A stretch of DNA of 64,000 nucleotides from G963663365 sp963663365 (GTDB lineage Bacteria; Hinthialibacterota; Hinthialibacteria; Hinthialibacterales; G963663365): contig CAXXIH010000003.1 of NCBI GenBank assembly GCA_963663365.2, positions 558,001 to 622,000 of the forward strand, in the 5' to 3' direction. The notes below the pieces were generated by a model, which saw nothing but the letters and a program-made list of their open reading frames with translations, had not been told where the DNA came from and searched no databases. The translations under genes were made by a program, and so were the position numbers. This document shows, piece by piece, positions 27,450 to 35,658 of the stretch; position 1 is the stretch's first letter; every line of letters begins with the position of its first letter.

Positions 27450-28112
27450 TTAGGAGGGGTGTCTTGGATTTACCGATACATCCTGAATTGGCCCCACGCG
27501 CCATGGATGGACCGGCCAATAACGGAAAAAGGCCTTGCCCATTACATTTTCGATGGGTAATGGCCCCCAGTAACGGCCATCGTAACTGTCGCCGGAATTA
27601 TCGCCAAAAACCAAAATATGGTCATCAGGAACTTTCATGCTGAGGCTCTTTTTGTTCATGATGGTGTAATAAGGGTTTTGATCGAAGAAGGGCGGATCTA
27701 CAAGAACTTGTCCGTTGCGATAAATATGATGGTCGGAATCGACTTCGATTTGATCGCCGGCCACTCCCACAACACGCTTAATGTAATAGGGTTTCTCCGG
27801 ATCGTAGTTGGGAATATCCGTAGGCACCCGAAAAACTACGATGTCGCCGGGTTTGATGTCTTGGAATAGATAACAAAATTTATTGACAAAGATGCGGTCA
27901 TTGACCAGAAGTGTATTCATCATTGACCGGGATGGGATTTTGTAGGCTTCAACAATATAGCGTTTGATAATGAGCGCGAGCAGCAGCGCTGTGAATAGTG
28001 CTTCGAAGTTTTCATAAAAAACCGAATGCCGCCGGATATGTCCGACAACGTTCCGCCCCCAACCGAAAAACTCCAGACGATGGCCTACACTCTGATAATA
28101 ACGTCGCAGCAT
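27450..28112 (-). CDS. lepB: Signal peptidase I (first copy)
   Basis: 220 residues from ATG 28112, chosen because MLRRYYQSVGHRLEFFGWGR aligns with the start of the neighbouring copy. It cleaves Sec and Tat signal peptides at the outer face of the inner membrane. One membrane anchor (about residues 36-53) precedes the Ser box PSRSMMNTLL (catalytic Ser), the Lys box YYIKRVVGVAGD (catalytic Lys) and the box E motif GDNSGDSYDGRYWGPLP. All catalytic elements are present. It lies downstream of a second, clearly paralogous gene on the same strand. Confidence 0.94.
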   Translation of the reverse strand: MLRRYYQSVGHRLEFFGWGRNVVGHIRRHSVFYENFEALFTALLLALIIKRYIVEAYKIPSRSMMNTLLVNDRIFVNKFCYLFQDIKPGDIVVFRVPTDIPNYDPEKPYYIKRVVGVAGDQIEVDSDHHIYRNGQVLVDPPFFDQNPYYTIMNKKSLSMKVPDDHILVFGDNSGDSYDGRYWGPLPIENVMGKAFFRYWPVHPWRVGPIQDVSVNPRHPS

Positions 28113-28312
28113 CGGGCTGTGATTAAACCTTTCTTGTTCCCGCGCCTGGCAACGCACTTTACTGCCAACCGCGTCCGGACACTTAATTGCCCTGGCTATC
28201 CCGGGCACAGAAGCTATAAGGCTATCGCCGCTGCCAAGGGTCCGGCAAGCGAAACGCGCCTATTCCCATCCTTATACGTATTTACCACGCAATTGGTTTC
28301 CCGAAACGGACA

Positions 28313-28993
28313 TTATGGATACATGGTATCCGCCGGTGCTGTTCGGGCTTCATCGCGAATCAGACCCACTCGCCAGGGACTGACAGGCCAGTAACGGAAA
28401 AAGGCTTTGCCGATTATATTCTCCATAGGGACTGAGCCCCAATAGCGGCTATCGTAGCTGTCAGCCGAATTATCGCCAAAGACCAGCACCTCGCCTTCTT
28501 TGACATTAACCGGTTTAAATTCATAAGGCTCATCAGTCAGTTCGGAATAATAATAATTGGTTTTGAAGATATCGCTGTCGTCCAAACGTTTATTGTGATT
28601 GTAGATGAATTTGTCGTTTTGGATTTCAATCCGGTCGCCCGGCAGACCTACGACTCTCTTGATGTAATACGGCCGGTTCGGATCGTAATGGGGGATATCT
28701 TCGGGCACTTTAAAGACGACGATATCGCCCACCTCGATATCGCGAAAACGGTAGATGAATTTGTTTAGGATAATGTGGTCTCCCTCCAGCAATGTGTTGC
28801 TCATGGAATCGGAGGGAATTTTGAATGGCTCGAAAATGTAGGCTTTGATGATAATGACCGTCAAAAAGGCAACAAAGATGGCCTCGGCATTGCCGTAGAA
28901 ACTTTGATGCCGGCGCAGATGCGCCAAGAGTGTTCTTCCCCATGGAAAGTAATTAAGCCGGTCGGCAACGATGCGGTAAAAGCGTGTAAGCAT
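28313..28993 (-). CDS. lepB: Signal peptidase I (second copy)
   Basis: 226 residues from ATG 28993 (MLTRFYRIVADRLNYFPWGR). Membrane anchor about residues 38-56, Ser box PSDSMSNTLLEGD, Lys box YYIKRVVGLPGD and box E GDNSADSYDSRYWGSVP are intact. It is closely similar to the copy 200 bases downstream over the whole length, including the rare N-terminal PWGRTLLAHLRRH segment, so the pair arose by tandem duplication. The two differ between the Lys box and box E, near the substrate cleft, which could mean different substrate preferences. Confidence 0.94.
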   Translation of the reverse strand: MLTRFYRIVADRLNYFPWGRTLLAHLRRHQSFYGNAEAIFVAFLTVIIIKAYIFEPFKIPSDSMSNTLLEGDHIILNKFIYRFRDIEVGDIVVFKVPEDIPHYDPNRPYYIKRVVGLPGDRIEIQNDKFIYNHNKRLDDSDIFKTNYYYSELTDEPYEFKPVNVKEGEVLVFGDNSADSYDSRYWGSVPMENIIGKAFFRYWPVSPWRVGLIRDEARTAPADTMYP

Positions 28994-29086
28994 CTTGTTT
29001 GATAGATCGTACAAATTTGATTGACGGCCTGTGGTGTTAATGCCGGGATGCCGCGGCTTCTTGGCATTTCACTGTGAAAACGGCAA

Positions 29087-30379
29087 TCAATCTTTTATAT
29101 CGATAAACAGTTCAAAAACCTCATTTGAAATTGGAATCGCGCTTGGGTGCAGACAGAGATGGCCTTCGGTCATGACCAGCCAGTTCCGTTCAAACGCCTG
29201 CGCCAATTCCATGTGCCAACGATCCTCAAGGCGATAGCCGTAACGCTTCAAGAAATTCTCGCAGTCGATTCCTTCGATCATACGCAAGCCGAAGATGACA
29301 GCATCCTCCGCCTCTCTTGCCGGATCGATGATCTCCGGACCATGGATATCGCAGAGCACGCCGGAATGACGTGGGCCTTGCCAAGCCCGGATATACGTAT
29401 CCAAATCCGAACTGTGACAATAGCGTCTGCCTCTCCAGAAGGTATGGGCCGAAAGCCCCGCTCCCAGCCAGGGATCTTGCCGCCAATACAGCCGGTTATG
29501 ACGGCTTTGGTATCCGGGCAGGCTCCAATTGCTGATTTCGTAACGTATAAAACCGGCTGATTGGAGTTTATCGATCAATAAATTCTCCATATCGAGGTAA
29601 CTCTGCTCTCCCGGTTGGGGGATACAGCCTTGAGCAACCTGTTTTTCAAGTGGTGTTCCGCCTTCCAAAATGAGTCCGTAGATGGATAGATGTTTGGAGT
29701 TGAGCGCCAGAGCCCGGTCCAACGTCTCTTCCCAGGCTTCTATTCGTTGTTCGGGCAGGCCGAACATCAAGTCCAGGCTTATGTTCTCAAAGCCGGCGGC
29801 CCGGGCGTATACCAAGGCCTGTTGGGGTGCATCCGGCCCATGAATGCGGGCCAAGAGTCTGAGTTCTTCCGTGTCGAAGCTCTGCACACCAAGGCTCAGC
29901 CGGTTGACACCTGCCTGACGCGCAGCCGTCAGTATCTCCAAAGTGGCGCTTTCGGGATTGGCCTCGCAGGTCCATTCGGCATCGTCGGCCAAATGGAATT
30001 GTGAGGTGATCTGATCCAGAAGGTATGCCAGGCGTTCTTTGCCCAATGCAGTTGGTGTTCCACCGCCTAAAAATATCGATGTAAATACTTCATTTTCAGT
30101 GAGTTGTGATAAAACTTGCAGTTCTGCCGAGAGCGCCTGCAAATAGTCTTCGATTCGATGATCCTGTCCCGCAAAAGAGGCGAAGTCACAATAGGAGCAT
30201 TTGGAAACGCAGAATGGAATATGGATATACAGGCCTCGTTCCTGGCTGTGTTCGTGAGCAGGATAAATTTCGGTGGGCGGTGAGGAAAATAGTTCCTGAA
30301 TATCCAGACATCCACCGGCAGTTTCTTCCCGATCCTTGGGCTGGATCATGGTTATCGCAGGCTGTTTCTGGTGTTTCAT
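29087..30379 (-). CDS. hemW: HemW-like radical SAM protein
   Basis: 430 residues. The radical SAM motif HIPFCVSKCSYCDF (CxxxCxxC, about residues 54-67) plus FLGGGTPTALG, WTCEANPESAT and SLGVQSFDTEELRLLAR show the HemN/HemW family. Length and the lack of the N-terminal HemN extension favour HemW, a heme chaperone formerly called oxygen-independent coproporphyrinogen III oxidase. The C-terminal winged-helix-like domain is present. The first 45 residues are extra and low in similarity, so translation may start at a later codon; no good Shine-Dalgarno is seen at either early ATG. Confidence 0.9.
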   Translation of the reverse strand: MKHQKQPAITMIQPKDREETAGGCLDIQELFSSPPTEIYPAHEHSQERGLYIHIPFCVSKCSYCDFASFAGQDHRIEDYLQALSAELQVLSQLTENEVFTSIFLGGGTPTALGKERLAYLLDQITSQFHLADDAEWTCEANPESATLEILTAARQAGVNRLSLGVQSFDTEELRLLARIHGPDAPQQALVYARAAGFENISLDLMFGLPEQRIEAWEETLDRALALNSKHLSIYGLILEGGTPLEKQVAQGCIPQPGEQSYLDMENLLIDKLQSAGFIRYEISNWSLPGYQSRHNRLYWRQDPWLGAGLSAHTFWRGRRYCHSSDLDTYIRAWQGPRHSGVLCDIHGPEIIDPAREAEDAVIFGLRMIEGIDCENFLKRYGYRLEDRWHMELAQAFERNWLVMTEGHLCLHPSAIPISNEVFELFIDIKD

Positions 30380-30514
30380 AACAATTTGATTTTAATAGAT
30401 TTACACCTTCATGGCCAGGCATCTTTGGCGCGTGGTATGGACCTTGCTCGCAATGACGATATGCATTATCGCATCCATTTTTGGGGATGCAACAACTGGT
30501 TGAGGAGCAAACTC

Positions 30515-30889
30515 ATGTCACCTTTGGGAATAAACAGAGAAAGCCGCGTTGAGCAATACATGCTTGCTCGGAAATCGCCATGGATGTTATGGCGTGCCAT
30601 GGCCCTTCGCATGGGGTATGTTCCGCCTTTGGTCGAGGGGCACATCCCCGATGACATCCCGATGCGGTTGCCCTGCGAGCGGGGATTTACTAGCAGGCCC
30701 AAACTTTTGGAGGCTGGAACTATGAGTTCGATCCAAATTGCCAAAACTCGGGAAAATTCGCTGGCAAAGCATTTCATTGCTTTCCTTTTGGGATTGACCC
30801 TTGCAATGGCGTCTTTTGGTCTGTTCAAAGCCGCAACAAGCGGCCAGGCCTTTCACATTCCTGCGGTTTCGCAGTATGTCGGCCGATAG
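30515..30889 (+). CDS. Small hypothetical protein with one membrane segment
   Basis: 124 residues from ATG 30515, which has GAGGAG seven bases upstream. A second start at ATG 30722 also has an excellent GGAGG eight bases upstream and would give a 55-residue protein; either could be used. The C-terminal 55 residues contain a single hydrophobic helix (FIAFLLGLTLAMASFGLF). The N-terminal part is basic and Pro-rich without a known domain. A strong terminator follows at 30968. It is divergent from hemW, sharing the promoter region. Confidence 0.5.
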   Translation: MSPLGINRESRVEQYMLARKSPWMLWRAMALRMGYVPPLVEGHIPDDIPMRLPCERGFTSRPKLLEAGTMSSIQIAKTRENSLAKHFIAFLLGLTLAMASFGLFKAATSGQAFHIPAVSQYVGR

Positions 30890-30967
30890 ACATTTCCATC
30901 GTCTGCCGGGCTGGCTGTGAGCCAAGGAACCATGCCGGCAGTGCGACTTGTTGTTGAAGAGTTAAAC

Positions 30968-31001
30968 AAAAACCTCTCCGCCTTTGGGTGGAGAGGTTTT
31001 T
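30968..31001. terminator. Bidirectional intrinsic terminator
   Basis: A perfect 12-bp stem (30968-30979 with 30990-31001) with a ten-base loop, A-rich on one side and T-rich on the other. It lies between the small plus-strand ORF and the convergent ABC ATPase gene and can serve both. Confidence 0.88.
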
Positions 31002-31046
31002 GATTTTTGGATATTCGAATACGGATAGAAATGTCCGTGCCGCCGG

Positions 31047-32147
31047 TTATATCAATGTCTCTTCAGTATTGATATCAAACAGATGCGCCTTGGAAACATC
31101 AAAGACCAAACTGCGTTCTTTGTTGACCTCTGCTTTGGCGTGCGCACTGACTTTGGCGATAAATGTATTTTTCCCGGTAGTCAGATACCAAAATGATTCC
31201 GCACCCACCGGCTCGATCACTTCGACGCGGCTGGTTACTGCCGCTCCGCCGATTTCTTCCTGGCTGTGTTCGGGATCGTGAATATCTTCCGGCCGAATCC
31301 CGAATACGACCTCTTTGCCATCCAAACTCTCGGCGACTTTCGAGAGGTTCTCATTCATATCTACCTGAAAACTGCCTTCGTTAAACCGCATTGAACCATT
31401 ATTGCGTTCAATACGGCCGTTGATGAAATTCATCGGTGGTGTGCCGATAAATCCCGCCACAAACATATTGTTGGGATGATCGTAAAGCCGGATGGGGGTA
31501 TCGACTTGTTGAATCAGACCGTCTTTCATGACCACAATCCGGTCGCCCATGGTCATGGCTTCCATTTGATCGTGGGTGACATAAATCATGGTTGCCTGAA
31601 GACGGTTGTGCAGTTTTGAAATCTCCGCCCGCATCTGGACCCGGAGCTTTGCGTCCAAATTCGAAAGCGGCTCATCGAAGAGAAAAACCTTGGGTTTGCG
31701 GACGATGGCCCGGCCTACCGCGACACGTTGTCTTTGACCACCGGATAGGGCTTTGGGTTTGCGGTTCATTAGTTCGCTGATACCTAAGATATCAGCGGCC
31801 TCTTTTACACGTTGGTCGATTTCATCTTTGGGATATTTTCGGAGTTTCAAACCGAAGGCCATGTTCTTATAAACAGTCATATGCGGGTAAAGCGCATAAT
31901 TCTGGAAGACCATGGCGATGTCACGGTCCTTGGGGGGCACATCGTTGACCAGCCGGTCACCGATATAAATCTCACCATCGGTCAGTTCTTCAAGGCCGGC
32001 GACCATACGCAACGATGTCGACTTGCCGCATCCCGATGGCCCGACGAGGACAACGAACTCTTTGTCATTAACCTCTAGATCGAAACTGTCCACAGCCAAG
32101 ACATCGTCATATTTCTTGGTGACGCTTTTAAAAACAACTTTGGCCAT
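31047..32147 (-). CDS. ABC transporter ATP-binding protein, UgpC/MsmK type
   Basis: 366 residues. Walker A GPSGCGKST (about 37-45), Q-loop FQNYALYPHMTV, signature ALSGGQRQRVAVGRAIVR, Walker B FLFDEPLSNLDAKLR and the switch VTHDQMEAMTMGDR are all intact. The C-terminal TOBE/regulatory domain identifies the CUT1 carbohydrate-importer ATPase group (UgpC, MalK, MsmK). Such ATPases often serve several importers and are encoded apart from them, which fits: no permease or binding-protein gene is nearby. A GGAGG lies 11 bases before the ATG. Confidence 0.92.
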   Translation of the reverse strand: MAKVVFKSVTKKYDDVLAVDSFDLEVNDKEFVVLVGPSGCGKSTSLRMVAGLEELTDGEIYIGDRLVNDVPPKDRDIAMVFQNYALYPHMTVYKNMAFGLKLRKYPKDEIDQRVKEAADILGISELMNRKPKALSGGQRQRVAVGRAIVRKPKVFLFDEPLSNLDAKLRVQMRAEISKLHNRLQATMIYVTHDQMEAMTMGDRIVVMKDGLIQQVDTPIRLYDHPNNMFVAGFIGTPPMNFINGRIERNNGSMRFNEGSFQVDMNENLSKVAESLDGKEVVFGIRPEDIHDPEHSQEEIGGAAVTSRVEVIEPVGAESFWYLTTGKNTFIAKVSAHAKAEVNKERSLVFDVSKAHLFDINTEETLI

Positions 32148-32587
32148 CGTAAAGGCAACCTCCGGCGGGAATTCCGATCTGCCCGATTCCCCGGTGATTC
32201 CGGGAAATCTCCGGTTTCAAAAAGACTTGTGCAAACTCGGTGGCTCGCCACACGATTCGCCGGTCTTCATGAGACTCAACAAAGCAAACATAGTCCCTAA
32301 TCTGTCAACGTACAAGAAGATGAATGTCCGTGAAGCGGCTAAAAATGTCAACAGTCATCGGCAATGAGCTTGTTAGTCTGCCGTATCGCCAGGTCCGGTT
32401 GCTGAATCCATTGTTTGTGACTGGCCGATATGCCGCAGGAACCAAATACAAAGAAGGAATGCGCTACTCAAAGATAGAACCGTCAGGGACCAATGCCAGG
32501 TACGTGATTGATTAAATTTCGAATGCCACAGATTGGCTGCTGAGCCGATCACCAAAATTCCGGACTCATCAATAGAATATCCCAGCC

Positions 32588-32596
32588 CGGCGCCCG
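32588..32596 (+). repeat. Target site duplication, left copy
   Basis: CGGCGCCCG, the same nine bases as at 34012-34020, directly abutting the left inverted repeat. IS256-family elements duplicate 8-9 bases. Confidence 0.9.
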
Positions 32597-34011
32597 GAGA
32601 TATAACCGAAAGTTGTGTATTGGGAGTTTGAAAAAGATGAGCGTATCCTCTGGTTGCTAAAACCAATCTCCTGAAGGAGATAGAAAGAGGACACGCTCAT
32701 GAAGTCAAAGAATACGGTCATTTCATTAGAAGGTCGAGAGTCGAATCAAGTGGGAGGAGGTCTGGAGTTGATTCTACGTGAAGGGGCGCGGCGCTTGTTG
32801 CAGGCTGCAGTGGATCAGGAAGTGGAGATGTACATTCAGGAGCACGCGGATGAACGGGATGCGGCCGGGCGCCGGTTAGCGGTTCGCAACGGGTCGCTTC
32901 CGGAACGGGATTTAGTTACGGGTGTGGGCCCGGTCCAGATTCAACAGCCCCGTGTGCGGGACCGGCAGGAAGGGCGGCGGTTCACCAGCAAGATTTTGCC
33001 GCCGTTCATGCGGCGGGTGCCAAGTGTGGACGCTTTGATTCCGATTTTGTATCTCAAAGGGATTTCGACGGGTGATTTCACAGAGGCGTTGGAAGCGATC
33101 CTGGGCCCGAATGCCACCGGTTTATCGGCCGCGAATATTGTTCGGCTGAAGGAAGGTTGGATGCAGGAATACGAGGAGTGGTCGCGGCGAGATCTTTCCG
33201 GCAAACAGTACGTGTATCTTTGGGCGGATGGCGTCCATTTCAATGTGCGTCTGGACCATGATCGCCCGTGCATTCTGGTCATCATCGGCGCGCTGCCGGA
33301 CGGCTCAAAAGAACTGGTGGCGGTTCACGATGGCCACCGGGAGAGCAAGTTATCGTGGTCGGAAGTGCTTAACGATCTTCAATGCCGCGGTTTGGCGCTT
33401 CCGCCTCAGTTGGCGGTGGGAGACGGCGCGTTGGGATTCTGGGCGGCTCTGGAAGAGGTCTTTCCTGGCGTCCGCAGTCAACGTTGTTGGGTGCATAAAA
33501 CCGCGAACGTCCTCGATAAGATGCCCAAACGCGTGCAGCCGCATGCCAAGAAACTGCTCCACGAGATGTACTTGGCGCCGGCCAAGAGTGACGCCCTGCG
33601 CGCCTATGACGCCTTCCTCGATCTCTACACAGCGAAATACCCGAAAGCCTGCGCATGTTTAGAAAAAGACCGCGACGTTCTGTTCACGTTTTATGACTTT
33701 CCCGCTGAACATTGGGCGCATATTCGCAGCACCAATCCCATCGAATCGACCTTCGCCACAGTGCGTCATCGAACCCGCCAAACCAAGGGTTGCGGTTCAC
33801 GCAAAGCTACACTGATGATGGTTTTCAAACTGGCGGTTCAGGCGGAGAAACACTGGCGAAGAATTAACGGTTACCACTGGATTTCAAAAGTTATTGAAGG
33901 AGTGCCGTTCATCGACGGTCTCATTCAGAAACCGGAGAAAAAAGCCGCATAGACAACCAACCCGGAGGATAGGCACAGATCGACTCCATACACAACTTTT
34001 GGAAATATCTC
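32597..34011 (+). mobile_element. Complete IS256-family insertion sequence (1415 bp)
   Basis: Bounded by imperfect terminal inverted repeats of about 26 bases (32597-32623 and 33986-34011; both begin GAGATAT on their outer side and share AAAGTTGTGTAT), and flanked by a 9-bp direct repeat. One transposase gene fills the element. The ends were fixed by the exact target duplication and confirmed by restoration of the interrupted gene when the element is removed. The complete transposase and exact duplication suggest a recent, possibly still active copy. Confidence 0.92.
32699..33952 (+). CDS. IS256-family transposase
   Basis: 417 residues, the usual family length, with AAGAGG eight bases before the ATG. 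The DDE catalytic residues can be placed: YLWADGVHFNVRLD (first Asp), LAVGDGALGFWAALEEV (second Asp) and STNPIESTFATVRHRT (Glu). GLSAANIVRLKEGW and QRCWVHKTANVLDKMPK are typical of the mutator-type transposases. It is intact, with no frameshift or stop. It is transcribed opposite to the gene it interrupts. Confidence 0.96.
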   Translation: MKSKNTVISLEGRESNQVGGGLELILREGARRLLQAAVDQEVEMYIQEHADERDAAGRRLAVRNGSLPERDLVTGVGPVQIQQPRVRDRQEGRRFTSKILPPFMRRVPSVDALIPILYLKGISTGDFTEALEAILGPNATGLSAANIVRLKEGWMQEYEEWSRRDLSGKQYVYLWADGVHFNVRLDHDRPCILVIIGALPDGSKELVAVHDGHRESKLSWSEVLNDLQCRGLALPPQLAVGDGALGFWAALEEVFPGVRSQRCWVHKTANVLDKMPKRVQPHAKKLLHEMYLAPAKSDALRAYDAFLDLYTAKYPKACACLEKDRDVLFTFYDFPAEHWAHIRSTNPIESTFATVRHRTRQTKGCGSRKATLMMVFKLAVQAEKHWRRINGYHWISKVIEGVPFIDGLIQKPEKKAA

Positions 34012-34020
34012 CGGCGCCCG
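34012..34020 (+). repeat. Target site duplication, right copy
   Basis: CGGCGCCCG, identical to 32588-32596, directly after the right inverted repeat of the IS256-family element. Confidence 0.9.
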
Positions 34021-34342
34021 GCAATACCTGATCTAAGAACTCCCGCAAAGATGGATCCCTCATCGATACGCTGATTCTCTCCCGGCTTGCTTTGCGAGTA
34101 ATGACGTAATCGATGGAAGTCCCGTCGGCGAACAAGACCAGGCAGTCTATGAGTTCGGTATCCTCTACGTTCAGCGGGCCTATGAGCGGTTTATCAATAT
34201 CTTTTACACGTTCCTCGTACATAGAGTTTTGTTGAGGTTCAGCAGCCGGACAGATAAGAGTTGCCGCCAACAAAACAAACAATCCTATGTACATGGAAAA
34301 AAACTTCAAAGATGAATTTCCTATTGTGGTTTAATCGGAATT

Positions 34343-35545
34343 CTACTCAAAATCTTCGGCCTCGATCCATCCAGCAATATGCCCACCGTATGCAAATGAT
34401 CCAATTTGGACCGGGCTGGCGCCAGGGGCATAGAAAGCGAATAGATTTATAGCCTTATTTGAGAATCCGTGCATACAATAGGCCAGATTATTACCTGACC
34501 GCGAATGTAAGATATCTAGGCATTCACCTTTTATTTGGCATAGTTCGATATCATTGCGAAAAAATTTGGTATCTCCTTTCTCTAGATCAAGTTTCATTCG
34601 GTAAGGCGAGAGCGCTGGTTTAAGGATCCAATCCTTGCAGTCCAAGATTTGATTTTGAAAACGGATTCTCTGTAAATGAGGATTGAAATGTATGGGGCTG
34701 TTGTTAAGATGTATAGGGTAATTCTGAGTGAGTTTCGTTTTTATTTTCATCGATGGAAATGTGCAGGTCTTAATCGATTGTGATAAAGAAAAAGAAAATG
34801 ACTCGGCCGGGCGAGTAAAAATATCTTGATAGACCAGGGTTTGCTCATCAAGCCATTCATGCGCCGGAATTCCAGTTTTAGGCATGAAGCAGTTGGCAGT
34901 GTTCACATTATTGTCGATTGTTTTCTGTACTAAGGTATCGAGATCGAGTATTTTAAGATCATGGGCGGTTAACGGGTACGATTGGCCGTTTGGTATGTCG
35001 ATCACAGCATAAGCTAGCGTTTTGAAATCGGGTGAAATCGAAAAATGCGGGCTCAAACGGTCCCATTCTTCGCCGAAAACGTCTTTTCCCAGTGTCTTAA
35101 ATGGCTTCATCTCCAACGTTTCCCAATCGAACTCTATAAGACGAATCTCCGGGATTTGCGAATGGCGTTGCAAAAACATTGCCTTACTTTTTTCGGGCGT
35201 GGTGCGTAAGAGCGGGCTGGTACGTGGCGAAAACTCTTTAGTTTTTGGCAACTTCTTGATTTCGCCGGTTTTGAAATTAATTAGAATGAGATCGTGCCTT
35301 AAGTTGGCAAGAAAAAGTAAGCAGTCTAGGCGGGTCAACGTCGCGGTGGTTGGAAGCAAGACTTTTATTGTCCTTAAATCATGATCTTTAAAACTTACAA
35401 TGTTGATCTCGTTTGAATCTACATAGATCAGAACCGGGCACATCTCCGGAGTGATGACCTGGCAGCGAATGCTCTCTGGATTATCGGCAAAGGAATCGGT
35501 AGACAGAATTAAGAAAGACAGCAGAGCCACAATGGATCGGCGCAT
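34343..35545 (-). CDS. Secreted protein B' of unknown function (possible beta-propeller)
   Basis: 400 residues with GAGG eight bases before the ATG and a clear Sec signal peptide (IVALLSFLILSTDSFA, cleavage about residue 20). It starts the mature part with a CQVITPEMCP motif shared exactly with its neighbour. Repeating hydrophobic-beta patterns, a TLVYQDIFTRP segment and an ISPDFKTLAYAV segment recall TolB-like or WD40-like propellers, but no family can be named. It is closely related to the 405-residue protein directly upstream and ends with the same GWIEAEDF. It sits between that paralogue and the IS-split gene. Confidence 0.75.
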   Translation of the reverse strand: MRRSIVALLSFLILSTDSFADNPESIRCQVITPEMCPVLIYVDSNEINIVSFKDHDLRTIKVLLPTTATLTRLDCLLFLANLRHDLILINFKTGEIKKLPKTKEFSPRTSPLLRTTPEKSKAMFLQRHSQIPEIRLIEFDWETLEMKPFKTLGKDVFGEEWDRLSPHFSISPDFKTLAYAVIDIPNGQSYPLTAHDLKILDLDTLVQKTIDNNVNTANCFMPKTGIPAHEWLDEQTLVYQDIFTRPAESFSFSLSQSIKTCTFPSMKIKTKLTQNYPIHLNNSPIHFNPHLQRIRFQNQILDCKDWILKPALSPYRMKLDLEKGDTKFFRNDIELCQIKGECLDILHSRSGNNLAYCMHGFSNKAINLFAFYAPGASPVQIGSFAYGGHIAGWIEAEDFE

Positions 35546-35658
35546 CGCCTATACCTCTTTCCGCTTTGGATTTTATAACATGCAGATTGTTATACCCGTC
35601 CGCGCCCGGTGTTGCGTAATCCCTAAATCCGTATTCACGCTCATCGTGGCATTGGACT

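Larger units (their letters stand above)
32373..34309 (-). pseudogene. Secretin-N-like membrane protein (paralogue A'), split by an IS256-family element
   Basis: The 5' part (34309-34012, TTG start with AGGA upstream, or ATG 34294) encodes a signal peptide and a domain with PLIGPLNVEDTELIDCLVL and MRDPSLREFLDQVLPGAG. The 3' part (32596-32373) continues LGYSIDESGILVIGS and a membrane helix LTVLSLSSAFLLCIWFL. Removing the element at 32597-34011 and one 9-bp target copy gives a continuous frame of 170 residues. That protein aligns end to end with the intact 168-residue protein at 36921-37427, with LPGAGLGYSIDESGILVIG matching LPSVGLDYVVFETGAVRIG. The gene is therefore inactivated by a recent insertion. 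Confidence 0.9.

Noticed and set aside
30371..30514. Upstream extension of the small membrane ORF to 30371
   Set aside because: It overlaps the hemW start region, has no Shine-Dalgarno and is not needed, since two later starts have one.
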